DNA from: CAUZIZ01 sp965218775
GTDB lineage: Bacteria > Acidobacteriota > UBA6911 > RPQK01 > JAJDTT01
Assembly: GCA_965218775.1 (NCBI GenBank)
Contig: CBDCLS010000004.1
Coordinates: forward strand, 1,302,001-1,366,000
Reading direction: 5' to 3'
DNA length: 64,000 bases
Part shown: piece by piece, positions 17,494 to 26,859 of the stretch
Layout of the letters: each line of letters starts with the position of its first letter
Position numbering within the stretch: position 1 is the stretch's first letter
Translations under genes and position numbers: made by a program
The notes under the pieces: generated by a model
What the model was told of the DNA's origin: nothing
What the model saw: the letters and a program-made list of their open reading frames with translations, nothing else
Database searches by the model: none

Positions 17494-18528
17494 ATGAGCG
17501 ATCAAGTCTTCGAGTTTCCCAATATAAAGCCGCCGAAGTTGTCGATGAGGTTGATCCTGATCGTCGTGGCCGTGCTTGCCGCACTGGTCATCGTCTTTGG
17601 GAGCTTTTATCAGATTCAACCGGAAGAGGTGGGGCTGGTACTTCGATTCGGTCGGCACGTGAGAACGGCGGATCCCGGGCTTAACTTGAAAATGCCTTTT
17701 GTAGAGGACGTGTGGAAGGTTCCCGTGCAGAGGCAGCTGAAGCAGGAGTTCGGCTTCAGCACGGTTCAAACTCCCGGACGATCCAGGCGGGGCACTCAGT
17801 TCCTGGGCGAATCACTGATGCTGACTGGAGATCTCAACGTTGCCGTAGTGGAGTGGATTGTCCAGTACCGAATCGTGGATCCCTATCGCTACCTGTTCAA
17901 GGTGCGTCACCTCGACGAGGCCTCTAGCAGCCGCCCCTTCTACTCTTCGCTTCTGCATGACATGAACGAGGCGGTAATGCGCGAGGTAGTAGGTGATCGT
18001 ACCGTCACCGAAGTGCTGACGGTCGGCCGTCAGGAGATTGAAAGCATTGTGGAGCAGAAGCTTCAGGAACTCAGCACCCAATACGAGATGGGGATCACTA
18101 TCGACCAGGTTGTCCTGCAGAACGTCACTCCACCCGGCCCCGTGAAACCGTCCTGGGACGAGGTCAATCAGGCAGAACAGCAGCGGGACCAGCTAACGAA
18201 CGAGGCCCGGGCAGAATACAACAAAGTGATCCCGCGGGCTAAAGGAGAAGCCGAACAGGCAATCCTGCAGGCTCAAGGTTATTTGCTGAATCGAGTCAAT
18301 AGGGCCGAGGGCGACGCTGCCCGCTTCAACTCACTCTATGATGCTTATCGCAAAGCGCCCGAGGTTACCCGTCGACGTATGTATCTCGAGACGATGCAGA
18401 AGGTCCTTCCTCTTCTGGGCGGGAAGCTCTTGTTGGATGAGAACGCCGACGGTGTCATGCCCTTGCTGCCGCTGGACGCGCTGAGAAAAGTTCTGAAAGA
18501 CGAACCCCAGAGGGGAGCGGCTCAATGA
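17494..18528 (+). CDS. hflK: FtsH protease modulator HflK
   Basis: Band-7/SPFH protein anchored by one N-terminal membrane segment (about residues 20-43), 344 residues. The motif EEVGLVLRFGRHV and the DPYRYLFKV region are characteristic of HflK. A coiled-coil region (AEQQRDQLTNEARAEYNKV) follows the band-7 domain. HflK and HflC form a complex around the FtsH protease. The gene overlaps hflC by 4 bases (ATGA), so the two are translationally coupled. Confidence 0.94.
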   Translation: MSDQVFEFPNIKPPKLSMRLILIVVAVLAALVIVFGSFYQIQPEEVGLVLRFGRHVRTADPGLNLKMPFVEDVWKVPVQRQLKQEFGFSTVQTPGRSRRGTQFLGESLMLTGDLNVAVVEWIVQYRIVDPYRYLFKVRHLDEASSSRPFYSSLLHDMNEAVMREVVGDRTVTEVLTVGRQEIESIVEQKLQELSTQYEMGITIDQVVLQNVTPPGPVKPSWDEVNQAEQQRDQLTNEARAEYNKVIPRAKGEAEQAILQAQGYLLNRVNRAEGDAARFNSLYDAYRKAPEVTRRRMYLETMQKVLPLLGGKLLLDENADGVMPLLPLDALRKVLKDEPQRGAAQ

Positions 18529-19454
18529 AGCGTGAATACGTCCTACTTGCCGTTCTAGCGGTTGTACTGGTCGTGGCGATGAATGGGACCTACGTCCTGA
18601 ATGAGACCCAACAGGCGATAATTACACAGTTCGGGGAGCCGCAAGGAGAGCCGATCACCGAGCCGGGACTAAAACTAAAGCTCCCTTTCCTCCAGAAAGT
18701 CAACTATTTCGACAAGCGCTTTCTGCAGTGGGACGGCGATGCGGATCAGATGCCCACCAAGGATAAGCGTTTCATCTCGGTCGACACCTACGCACGCTGG
18801 CGGATCACCGATCCTCTGCTGTTCTTTCAACGGCTGCGCGATGAGAGAGGGGCCCAGTCACGTCTCGACGGCATCCTGGACGGCGAGACGCGGAACGCTA
18901 TCGCCCGGCATGACCTGGTTGAAGTCGTGCGCAGCAGTAATCGCGAAGAAGCGGGAATTACCGAGGACTCGGAACAAGAAATGTCGGTCTTGCAACAGAT
19001 CACCAAGGGGCGCGGCGACATCACTCGCGCTATCCTGGAGACCGCTTCTCCCAAGGTGAAGGACTTCGGCATCGAGTTGATTGATCTACAGGTCAAGCGG
19101 ATCAACTATGTAGAGGAGGTCCAGAAAGACGTTTTCGCTCGCATGATCGCTGAACGAAAGCGTATCGCTGCGCGATATCGCTCGGAAGGTGAAGGTGAAG
19201 CCGCGCGGATCCGAGGAGAACAGGAGCGGGACCTCCAGCGCATTCAATCAGAAGCCTACCGGTCAGCCGAGGAGGTTCGGGGAGAGGCCGACGGCAAAGC
19301 CACTGGGATTTATGCCCAGGCCTACAACCGAGACGCTGCCTTCTACGCTTTCATGAAGAGTATGGAGACCTACGAGGGGGGAGTCGACTCCTCGACGACG
19401 CTAGTGCTCACGACCAAAGGCGACTTGCTCAAGTACCTGGTCCGTCCTCAGTAA
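18525..19454 (+). CDS. hflC: FtsH protease modulator HflC
   Basis: Partner of HflK, 309 residues, with an N-terminal membrane anchor (VLLAVLAVVLVVAMNGTYV) and an SPFH domain. The motifs NETQQAIITQFGEP and KDKRFISVDTYARW are conserved in HflC. The C-terminal part (RMIAERKRIAARYRSEGEGEA) is the usual charged helix. It acts in the inner membrane with HflK and FtsH. Confidence 0.94.
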   Translation: MKREYVLLAVLAVVLVVAMNGTYVLNETQQAIITQFGEPQGEPITEPGLKLKLPFLQKVNYFDKRFLQWDGDADQMPTKDKRFISVDTYARWRITDPLLFFQRLRDERGAQSRLDGILDGETRNAIARHDLVEVVRSSNREEAGITEDSEQEMSVLQQITKGRGDITRAILETASPKVKDFGIELIDLQVKRINYVEEVQKDVFARMIAERKRIAARYRSEGEGEAARIRGEQERDLQRIQSEAYRSAEEVRGEADGKATGIYAQAYNRDAAFYAFMKSMETYEGGVDSSTTLVLTTKGDLLKYLVRPQ

Positions 19455-19496
19455 CTACAGCTAGTACTCGTAGCGGTGGTCTCCAGGCCGCCGTCC

Positions 19497-19523
19497 CCAA
19501 CCCCTCGCTTGCGCTTCAGGCTT
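19497..19523 (+). repeat. 27-base dispersed repeat, copy 1
   Basis: The block starts CCAACCCCTCGCTTGC and ends CTTCAGGCTT. Identical in length to copies at 40284-40310 and 46954-46980; this copy and the last are identical, the middle one has two or three differences. It sits in the gap between convergent hflC and the aminotransferase gene. Confidence 0.65.
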
Positions 19524-19554
19524 CCCCGGATCGAACCTGTAACCCTTTGAGGTT

Positions 19555-20676
19555 TCACGCCAGATCTGGCATTTCTTTGAGTGCCGAGAGCAGCCGATCC
19601 ACATCCTGCTCTGTGTTGTACAGGTGGGTCGAAACGCGGACTCTGCCGGAACCGGGCCAGACCAAAACGCCTTTTTGTCCGAGCCAGTCGGCTATCGCTT
19701 CGCTGTTGGGAGCGGCAAAGCACACGTTGCCGGCGCGCCGGGATCCGTCTTGGGGTGTCATCAGCTCCAATCCCAACGCCTGGAGGCCATTCCAGACCCG
19801 ATCTGCCAAGTGGGTGATGTAGGCTTCGATGCGGGGCATCCCGAGCTCCAAGAGACGGTCCAGCGCGTTGTTCAAGACGTAGATGCCGATGAAGGAGGGG
19901 TTCCCCGCTTCGAACCGGGCTGCCTCGGGGCGCGTGGAATAGTGTGTCGGATCCTGCCAGTCTCCAAAGGAAGTACTCGTGTGCCAGCCCAGAAACGGAG
20001 GCTTCAGACCGGGCTGCCTCGCTTGGTTGCAATAGAAGATCGCCAGGCCATGGACCCCCAGGAGCCACTTGTAGCAGCTCGTGACAAGAACATCGGCATG
20101 ATTGGCCTGGACCTCAACCACGCCGGTGGCATGAGTGGCGTCAACGCTGAGCAGGGCATTGCTGGGCCGGACCACCTTGGCCAGTTCCTCCAGGCTCAAC
20201 CTTTGACCAGTAAGGAAGCTGACCTGGCTGATTGCGACCACCCTGGTGTGTGTGTCGATGGCTCCTTCGAGATCGGATGGGGAGATGGACCAATTGCGAT
20301 GACGTACGATTCGGATGTCGATGCCTCGGTCCTGGAGGCGTGTCCAGGGAAGAATGTCCGAGGGGAATTCCAGGTCGCAAACGACCACATTGTCGCCGCG
20401 ATGCCACTCCAGGCTGTGAGCCAGCAGATTGATGCCTTCGGAACTGGAGGAGAGAAAGGCAATCTCTTCGGGTGAGCCCCCCAGAAGCGTGGCGATTTTC
20501 TGCTTGCAGAGGTCGTATGTCTGCAAGATCCGGTCTCGGCCGGCTGCACCGCTACTCTTGTCCTCGAAGAACCGATCAATAGCCGACCTATGGCTTTTGA
20601 GAATCGGGGTCTCGGCTCCGGCACAGAGATGAATGACCTGGTCGAGCCCCAGGAAATCTGACTTGGGTATGAGCAT
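19555..20676 (-). CDS. Aminotransferase class V (cysteine desulfurase-like fold)
   Basis: PLP enzyme of 373 residues, cytoplasmic. The PLP lysine lies in TSCYKWLLG, preceded by SVDATHATG, which contains the cofactor-binding aspartate. SSSSEGINLLA is the phosphate-binding region. The family includes cysteine desulfurases, isopenicillin N epimerases and kynureninase-like enzymes; the catalytic cysteine loop of the SufS/IscS group is not evident, so desulfurase activity is doubtful. The substrate is unknown. Confidence 0.85.
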   Translation of the reverse strand: MLIPKSDFLGLDQVIHLCAGAETPILKSHRSAIDRFFEDKSSGAAGRDRILQTYDLCKQKIATLLGGSPEEIAFLSSSSEGINLLAHSLEWHRGDNVVVCDLEFPSDILPWTRLQDRGIDIRIVRHRNWSISPSDLEGAIDTHTRVVAISQVSFLTGQRLSLEELAKVVRPSNALLSVDATHATGVVEVQANHADVLVTSCYKWLLGVHGLAIFYCNQARQPGLKPPFLGWHTSTSFGDWQDPTHYSTRPEAARFEAGNPSFIGIYVLNNALDRLLELGMPRIEAYITHLADRVWNGLQALGLELMTPQDGSRRAGNVCFAAPNSEAIADWLGQKGVLVWPGSGRVRVSTHLYNTEQDVDRLLSALKEMPDLA

Positions 20677-20850
20677 TGTGCTTTCCGGGCGGTGATTATA
20701 AGGCGGGACCGGGCCAAGAGGCTATTGACGATTCCCAGGTCTTTGGCTTCCGGGTCTAAAACATAGCTGCTTTCCGTCACGAGCACCGGGACCTATAATC
20801 GACTCTGGTGTCTGGGCCTCATGCCCCCACTGATAACCGGGATATCGAAC

Positions 20851-22053
20851 ATGCCTCCCACCTTTCTGGAATGTCCTCGCTGTCGTTCACGCTATGAGAG
20901 CAGTCAGCAGATGCATCTCTGCGAGTGCGGTTCCCCTCTTCTGGTGCGCTACGATCTGGAGCAAGTACGGGCCTCATTTCAACGTGAGGCCTTGCAGTCA
21001 CGGAGCCACAGTCTTTGGCGTTATGAGGAATTGTTGCCGATTGACGACCCCGCGGCTGTTGTTTCGCTGGGGGAGAACATGACTCCACTGCTGGCCCTGG
21101 GAAATCTAGGGCAGGAGTTGGGGGTTCCGCGCCTTTATCTGAAAGACGAGGGTGCCCTTCCGACCGGGACCTTCAAGGCCCGAGGGGCGGCTGTCGGTGT
21201 TTCCAAGGCAAAGGAACTGGGAGTAAGCATTCTCGCGATGCCCACCAACGGCAACGCTGGAGGTGCCTGGGCCGCCTATTGCGCTGCAGCCGGGATCCGG
21301 GCAGTGATTGTGATGCCGGAGTCGGCACCCATCATGAACTGGAAGGAATGTGTCCTGGCGGGAGCCTCCCTATATCTGGTGAAGGGCCTGATCAGCGACG
21401 CGGGTAAGATCGTGGCGCGGGCCATCTCAGATTACGGCTGGTACGACGCATCCACCCTGAAGGAGCCCTATCGGATCGAGGGCAAGAAGACCATGGGGTT
21501 GGAGTTGATCGAGCAACTTGGCTGGCGAGTTCCCGATGTGATTCTCTATCCAACCGGAGGCGGGGTTGGAATCATAGGGATTTTCAAGGTCATCAAAGAG
21601 CTCCAGGAGATCGGGCAGCTCGATGGACGGCTCCCACGGATGGTGGCGGTGCAATCCACTGGCTGTGCCCCCATCGTGAAAGCCTGGGAGCAGGGGAAGT
21701 CAGAGTCTGAGTTCTGGGAGAATGCCCACACGGCAGCCTTCGGAATCACCGTCCCCAAGGCTCTGGGAGATTTTCTTGTGTTGGAAGCCATCTATGAGAC
21801 GGAGGGATGTGCGATCGCGGTGGACGATGAAGACATCCTCCTGGCTCAACGGCAGCTGGCTTCGCGCCAGGGTCTGCTGGTGTGTCCGGAAGGCGCTGCC
21901 ACTCTGTGCGCCACAGCTCAACTTGCCCAGAAGGGATGGATCAAGAAAGAGGATGAAGTAGTCCTCTTCAATACAGGGACCGGACTCAAATATCCCGAGA
22001 CCGTCGAAGTACAACCCAGAGTCCTTGAACTGGAAGACACCTTGCCTGGCTAA
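20851..22053 (+). CDS. thrC: Threonine synthase
   Basis: PLP enzyme converting O-phosphohomoserine to threonine, about 400 residues. The N-terminus is a zinc-ribbon-like stretch (ECPRCRSRYES, LCECGSPLL) typical of this class. The PLP lysine lies in LPTGTFKARGA, and the glycine-rich loop is PTGGGVGIIG. The ATG at 20851 precedes the ribbon directly; an in-frame ATG at 20821 would add ten non-conserved residues. The gene diverges from the aminotransferase gene upstream. Confidence 0.9.
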   Translation: MPPTFLECPRCRSRYESSQQMHLCECGSPLLVRYDLEQVRASFQREALQSRSHSLWRYEELLPIDDPAAVVSLGENMTPLLALGNLGQELGVPRLYLKDEGALPTGTFKARGAAVGVSKAKELGVSILAMPTNGNAGGAWAAYCAAAGIRAVIVMPESAPIMNWKECVLAGASLYLVKGLISDAGKIVARAISDYGWYDASTLKEPYRIEGKKTMGLELIEQLGWRVPDVILYPTGGGVGIIGIFKVIKELQEIGQLDGRLPRMVAVQSTGCAPIVKAWEQGKSESEFWENAHTAAFGITVPKALGDFLVLEAIYETEGCAIAVDDEDILLAQRQLASRQGLLVCPEGAATLCATAQLAQKGWIKKEDEVVLFNTGTGLKYPETVEVQPRVLELEDTLPG

Positions 22054-22111
22054 ATTCGTCCTTGCGACGAGCCCACCTTTTCTGCTCAAAGATCCTCGCA
22101 GCCCCGTTTTG

Positions 22112-22136
22112 ACCTGCAACCTGCAACCTGCAACCT
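22112..22136. repeat. Heptamer tandem repeat (ACCTGCA)n
   Basis: Three and a half units of ACCTGCA. A degenerate relative lies near 7368. Different from the AGTGAGC heptamer, but the same 7-base period. Confidence 0.65.
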
Positions 22137-22293
22137 TCGACCTGGGACCAAATGAAGTTTCAGGTCCGCTCCTCGTGGAATCCGTCCCTATGGAATCCGC
22201 CTGCCGACTAAAGCTCTAACTCCAACATGACGAAGAGAGGGTTAAGGAAGTCAGATCAGACCAGCCAGGGTCAGCGCGGAAGGAGCAACGATT

Positions 22294-22665
22294 ATGGAGT
22301 CTTCCAAGCTATTGATTCAACTGTCCTTGTCTCTACTCTTGCCGATCGCTTTCTCGAGCGACTGCTGGTCCCAGACCGGCGACCAGACTCAAGGCCACTG
22401 GATGCGAACCCACCCCCGAAGGCTGGAGCTATTCGAGCGATACTTCAAGAGTCGGGCGGTGCAAAGTAACCGTCGAGAAGCTGTGGAGGCTTCCAACCAA
22501 AGACGGAAGCTCGGTCGAGCGCAGAAGAAAGTCGCTGAGCTCATACACGCGTCCTATCAGTTGCAGAAAATGCTACTCGATCCGAATTTGTTCCACGTCG
22601 ATACCCCGAAGCTGGTTAAGAAGTGTGAGGACCTGTCGAAGGACATAAAGAAGCTGCTGCGGTAG
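22294..22665 (+). CDS. Small secreted protein of unknown function (123 aa)
   Basis: Not recognised. A signal peptide is visible (LLIQLSLSLLLPIAFSSDCWSQ, cut into shorter pieces: a hydrophobic run at about residues 7-20, then a likely cleavage site near WSQ). The rest is basic and helix-rich, with a probable coiled coil (QRRKLGRAQKKVAELIH). The ribosome site GAAGGAG precedes the ATG. No operon partner; a weak GGGAC/GTCCC hairpin follows at 22678-22694. Confidence 0.7.
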   Translation: MESSKLLIQLSLSLLLPIAFSSDCWSQTGDQTQGHWMRTHPRRLELFERYFKSRAVQSNRREAVEASNQRRKLGRAQKKVAELIHASYQLQKMLLDPNLFHVDTPKLVKKCEDLSKDIKKLLR

Positions 22666-22747
22666 TAGGGCAGTTTTGGGACTGGCACCGTCCCGCGAGC
22701 GCTAGTGGACTGTAACACCTCACTAAAGCCTGAGCGGCTCTGGACCC

Positions 22748-23440
22748 CTAGGAGGCAGGGAATCCCAGCGACCAGTTGATGAGTCCCATAAACTCATGGG
22801 CAGCCGTCTCGATCTCGTGATTCCTTCTCCACCAGCCCTCCGCTACGAAGGTCGGATCTTCTCTGGGATAGCGGATTATGGGCGTCACCTGTCCGCTAGT
22901 CACGTGGTTCCAGATCAGGCGAGCTCGACGCGTATGTTGTTTCGAGGTTACCACGATCAGCTTCGTTCCCTCAGGCGGAGAGAGCGCTTTGAGAACCTGC
23001 CCGGCCTCACTGAGGGTGCTGTGGATCTCTCCTCCGACGACGCTGATGGCCTCATCCGGAACACCAAGTTTGAGCAGTACCTGACGGCTCACCTCGTGAT
23101 GTTCTGGGTAAACTAATCCTAGTGCCTTGAGCGCATAATATCTCTTGGACCGCTTACCACGAGTCAAGACGATTCGGGGCGCCCATCCGTCCTTGTAGAG
23201 TCGCGCAGCTTCCAGGGGGCGATAGGGAAGAGCACCGGACAACACAATAATGGCGGAGGCGGCTTCGAGTGGATCCTCGACGAAGAGCCAGCTAACGAGC
23301 TCCCGTAGAATCGGAGGATGTGCGAAGTACATGACGCACACGGTCAGTATGAGCAGGATGGCAAGGATCTTTAGAACTCGTCGCACGGCTTTGGTTACCT
23401 CGCAGGCAAGGTTAGAAGAACGGTCTTCCGGCGTCAACAA
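22748..23440 (-). CDS. DUF218 (YdcF/SanA/ElyC-like) membrane protein
   Basis: 230 residues. One N-terminal membrane anchor (VLKILAILLILTVCVMYFA) is followed by the DUF218 domain: AIIVLSGALPYRP, RIVLTRG, GGEIHSTLSEA and VTSKQHTRRA. Family members are envelope proteins linked to barrier function or lipid-carrier recycling, but the reaction is unresolved. Divergent from the small membrane gene on the other strand. Confidence 0.85.
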   Translation of the reverse strand: MLTPEDRSSNLACEVTKAVRRVLKILAILLILTVCVMYFAHPPILRELVSWLFVEDPLEAASAIIVLSGALPYRPLEAARLYKDGWAPRIVLTRGKRSKRYYALKALGLVYPEHHEVSRQVLLKLGVPDEAISVVGGEIHSTLSEAGQVLKALSPPEGTKLIVVTSKQHTRRARLIWNHVTSGQVTPIIRYPREDPTFVAEGWWRRNHEIETAAHEFMGLINWSLGFPAS

Positions 23441-23518
23441 GGGCGGGCGAGGCAGTCGCTCCCTCGTGGCGGGACGCCCACGGTACCTCGGCTCTAGAAG
23501 TTCGTGGCAGTCAAGTCC

Positions 23519-23896
23519 ATGAAGAGATCGTTGTTGTTTCTTTTTTGCCTAGGGGTCGTTGCAGTTTTGGAGGCGGCCACGATCACGGCCCTCTGCGGTC
23601 AGATCTATCGTTGTGGCTGCAGCTACTCCGAGGGGATGGCCTATTGCAACGTGAATAGTCCGTCGGAGCCGAACTGTCCCTGGTGCAGCCACGGAGAAAC
23701 CGGTTTCTACACGCTTTTCGGTCTCATCTTGCTGGGGACGATGGTCAGCATTTGGCTGGGCTTCCGGCGTTTTGGCGCCAACCTGGTCTCGGGACTTGCA
23801 TCTGGACTTATCGGATACCTCGTCTGGGGCGTACTGGTGGCGCTAGCCTTCGCATTCTATGATGATTACCCACTGCTGAAGCTTTGGAGTGGTTAA
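23519..23896 (+). CDS. Small membrane protein with cysteine-rich loop
   Basis: About 125 residues, unknown family. An N-terminal signal-anchor is followed by a loop with seven cysteines (CGQIYRCGCSYSEG, NCPWC) and then two or three hydrophobic segments. The ATG at 23519 is preferred; GTG at 23504 is in frame. Its stop overlaps the 3' end of the convergent antiporter gene by 4 bases. Cysteine pairs suggest disulfides or metal binding outside the membrane. Confidence 0.65.
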   Translation: MKRSLLFLFCLGVVAVLEAATITALCGQIYRCGCSYSEGMAYCNVNSPSEPNCPWCSHGETGFYTLFGLILLGTMVSIWLGFRRFGANLVSGLASGLIGYLVWGVLVALAFAFYDDYPLLKLWSG

Positions 23897-25596
23897 TCCG
23901 TCACTGGCTTGCCCAGGATCCTCAGCAGAACCACGAGTAGGAGGGGGCCGAGCGGAAGCAGGAGCCACACCGGCACGCCCAGCCCAATTGGCAGCGTTCC
24001 ACACACGATTGATACGGCGCCCACGAGCAGTGCATAGGGTAGCTGGGTCCGTACGTGTGCAACGTGGTTGCAGCCGCTGGCCTGAGAGGAGAGCACGGTG
24101 GTATCGGAAATCGGCGAACAGTGATCCCCGAAAATTGCTCCAGCCAGAACGCTGCTCACCGCAGCCAGGAAGATGGGGTGCGTTGGAGAGACCGTTCCAC
24201 CGCTCGACGATAGCATCGAGTGCACCAGTGGAATGGCCAGCGGCATGATGATTCCCATAGTCCCGAAGCTGGTTCCCGTCGAGAAGGCAACAATGACGGA
24301 CAGCAGGAATACAAGAGTGGGTAGCAGCCACATCGGCAGGCTTTCTTCGAGGAGCTCTCCCAGATAACTTCCTGTGTAGAGACGGTAAGCCGAGTAGGGG
24401 TACTCGCTGGGACGAACGGACTCACCCTCCCCTGGTTTCGCATCCGATTCGATCAATTGGACTTCGGCAGCCTTCTGGTCTGCGGCCGAGGGCCTGTTTC
24501 CAGCCATTGAGGAGAGAGAGGAGGCCAACCAGAGGATGACCAGTGCGGGTACCATCAAGCGGGCACCGAATCCGGCTGCTTCCAAGATCTGCCGAATCGT
24601 CAGGAGCCGCTGCAGCAAGCTCAGCAGCGCGGCCACCAGCGCACCGGCCAGGGCACCCCAGAAGAGTGAGCTATAGGAGTTGGATTCTCCCAGGACCTCC
24701 CACATCGTGGGATCTGCCTCGGCTCCGAAATGGGCTCGACCCGTCGAATACAGAAGGTACATGATTGCCCCCACCGTGATCGCAATCGGCACAACGGCGT
24801 TGTACCAGCGAGTCGGTGTCTGGGCGTCGGGTGAGGTCGGGTCTCGCCGGACGGGCTCGTCCGTCTGAGCTGGCCCGACCTGACCCTGGACACTGAGTCG
24901 CTCGGCCTGCAACATGGGGCCCATGTCCCTGCCGAACCAGGCTACGGTCGGAACGAACAGCAAGGCCCACAATACATAGAACCGATAGGGGATGCTCTGG
25001 ACAAACAAGGCGAAAGCATTCCACTCCTGTTCCATCGGAAGCTTGTCGAGGCCGTCTTGAATATACCCAATCTCGACGGCAACCCAGGTTGAGACAAGGG
25101 CCAGGCCGGCAACCGGGGCGGCAGTCGAGTCGACCAGATAGGCCAGCTTCTCACGCGAAATTCGCAGTCGGTCGGCCAAAGGACGTAGGGTGGTACCCAG
25201 CAACAGCGTGTTGGCGTAATCGTCGAAGAAGACAAAGAGGCCCAGGCACCAGATGACGATTTGGCCGCCCCGCCGATTCCGAGCCCAGCCGGAAACTACA
25301 TCAACCAAACCGCGCATTCCGCCACAGCGATTGACGATGCCGATCATTGAGCCCATCAGGAGCGTGAAGGCAAAGACCTTGAGTTTGCTCGCGTCCGCCA
25401 GTGTTGGCCAGAGGTGAATCGTCAGCGTGTTGGACACGGCTGGTAGCGGGTTTCCATGCTCCAATACGAACCCACCCGCGAAGATGCCGACGAGCAGGGA
25501 AGGCACCACGCGCTGGGTAACGATGGCGAGCAGGATAGCCACCACCGGAGGGAGAAGGCTCAGCCAGCCGAAGGGATGTTCCATCACTGGCGACAT
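23893..25596 (-). CDS. Na+/H+ antiporter, NhaC family
   Basis: Multispanning membrane protein of 567 residues with about a dozen hydrophobic segments. The motifs FDDYANTLLLG, STAAPVAGLALVSTWVAVE, GTSFGTMGIIMPLA and FGDHCSPISDTTVLSS are diagnostic of the NhaC/ArsB-like superfamily branch that exchanges sodium for protons. A hydrophilic insert (about residues 225-265) and a second (about 380-410) are larger than in typical NhaC. Transported ion inferred from family only. Confidence 0.88.
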   Translation of the reverse strand: MSPVMEHPFGWLSLLPPVVAILLAIVTQRVVPSLLVGIFAGGFVLEHGNPLPAVSNTLTIHLWPTLADASKLKVFAFTLLMGSMIGIVNRCGGMRGLVDVVSGWARNRRGGQIVIWCLGLFVFFDDYANTLLLGTTLRPLADRLRISREKLAYLVDSTAAPVAGLALVSTWVAVEIGYIQDGLDKLPMEQEWNAFALFVQSIPYRFYVLWALLFVPTVAWFGRDMGPMLQAERLSVQGQVGPAQTDEPVRRDPTSPDAQTPTRWYNAVVPIAITVGAIMYLLYSTGRAHFGAEADPTMWEVLGESNSYSSLFWGALAGALVAALLSLLQRLLTIRQILEAAGFGARLMVPALVILWLASSLSSMAGNRPSAADQKAAEVQLIESDAKPGEGESVRPSEYPYSAYRLYTGSYLGELLEESLPMWLLPTLVFLLSVIVAFSTGTSFGTMGIIMPLAIPLVHSMLSSSGGTVSPTHPIFLAAVSSVLAGAIFGDHCSPISDTTVLSSQASGCNHVAHVRTQLPYALLVGAVSIVCGTLPIGLGVPVWLLLPLGPLLLVVLLRILGKPVTD

Positions 25597-25657
25597 ATTA
25601 GCAAGCAGGCCGCCTAACTCTCAAAAAGTCCGGCCGCGAATGGGTTGAACTTCCAGT

Positions 25658-25775
25658 AATACGAAGCCCAGTCCGACAGAGCCGCGAACGACGTGACTTA
25701 TCAGCAACATGGACTCAAGTTCCGGCCGTCGAGGACGACGAAGGCGGGAGCGAGCTGGACAACAGCAAAGTTTTC
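25658..25775 (+). repeat. Dispersed intergenic repeat, copy C
   Basis: Starts AATACGAAGCCCAGTCCG and continues with CAGAGCCGCGAACGACG, then CTCAAGTTCCG. A 25-base insertion splits the GGAGAGAG block. It ends in GAGCTGGACAACAGCAAAG. It fills most of the 330-base gap between the antiporter and the lipid kinase gene; nothing else is seen there. Confidence 0.65.
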
Positions 25776-25928
25776 CCTACCTTCGACCAAAGTTTCCCCC
25801 GGAATGATCCAGCGTGTCCGGTACCCATACTGACCAGTAGAGACAAGGGAGACCGACGCAGGCCTTGACAGGTCGAGTCTCCGCCCGCGAGGATCTGAGG
25901 CTAGGAGAGTTGCATCGTTCACGGATCC

Positions 25929-26855
25929 ATGAAGTCTTTGCTTGTCGTCGTCAGTCAGTTCGCACGTCGCACCCGCTGGAGATCGGGATCAGACTCCCTG
26001 GAGTCCTTGCTGGCAAAAGCACATTTTCGGGCGAGATTCCTACATCCTCGGGGTCAGGCTGAAGTGGAAGAGGCAATCCAACAGAGTTTGGGCGATGGAA
26101 CGCAGGCCGTCGTGATTGTGGGAGGTGATGGGACGGTCAACCAGGTGGTGACCGCGCTCCGCGAAAACAGGCTCCCGGTGACGATCCTACCCGCGGGAAC
26201 CGCCAACGACTTGTCCCGCGAGCTCGGTTTTTCTTCGGACCCCACGGAGTTGCTGGCCCGCGTGAAGACGGGACGCATTCGGGACGTGGATCTGTTGGAC
26301 GTGGACGGGAGGCGCTTTTGCACTATCGGAGGTTTGGGTTTGCCCGCCAATGGTGCGCTCAGCGTCAGCCGTTGGCGGCGAACCCATCGACTTCTTGCCT
26401 CCTCCATCAAGGTCTTGGGTTCCTCCGTCTACCATGTCTCGGTGCTGGCGAATATTCTCTTCCGTCCCGGGATCAGTTCGCCGATGGAGTTGACTTATCG
26501 AGCTCCCGGAAGTTCTGGGGAATCCCACCTGGAGGTGAACACCTCCGGAGTGCTGATTGCCAATCAGGGATGTTTGGCCGGAGGGCTTCGTATTTCCCCT
26601 GAATCCAGAAACGATGATGGTGTTTTCGAGATCGTGCTGCTTCCGCCGGGAACTCGATCCCGTCTTCTGAAAATGCTTTTCAAACTGGTTGGAGGCGATC
26701 CTTTATCATCGAACGACGTCACGTTGTACCAAGCCAGGGAGGCAAGGTTGCGGTGTCCGCAGCCTTGCGCTTTCTTCGGGGACGGTGAATTACTGAAAAC
26801 AGCGTCCGAGTTTCGACTCTCGATCCGGCCCGGGCTGTTGAGAGTGATCTATTAG
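25929..26855 (+). CDS. Diacylglycerol kinase-like lipid kinase (YegS/BmrU family)
   Basis: 308 residues, cytoplasmic or membrane-associated. The nucleotide-binding motif GGDGTVNQV lies near residue 72 and the family motif LPAGTANDLSRELG near residue 98. The C-terminal domain ends with the usual FFGDGELL pattern. Members phosphorylate diacylglycerol, sphingosine or other lipids; the precise lipid cannot be told. It lies four bases before lipB, so the two are probably co-transcribed. Confidence 0.88.
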   Translation: MKSLLVVVSQFARRTRWRSGSDSLESLLAKAHFRARFLHPRGQAEVEEAIQQSLGDGTQAVVIVGGDGTVNQVVTALRENRLPVTILPAGTANDLSRELGFSSDPTELLARVKTGRIRDVDLLDVDGRRFCTIGGLGLPANGALSVSRWRRTHRLLASSIKVLGSSVYHVSVLANILFRPGISSPMELTYRAPGSSGESHLEVNTSGVLIANQGCLAGGLRISPESRNDDGVFEIVLLPPGTRSRLLKMLFKLVGGDPLSSNDVTLYQAREARLRCPQPCAFFGDGELLKTASEFRLSIRPGLLRVIY

Positions 26856-26859
26856 TCGA

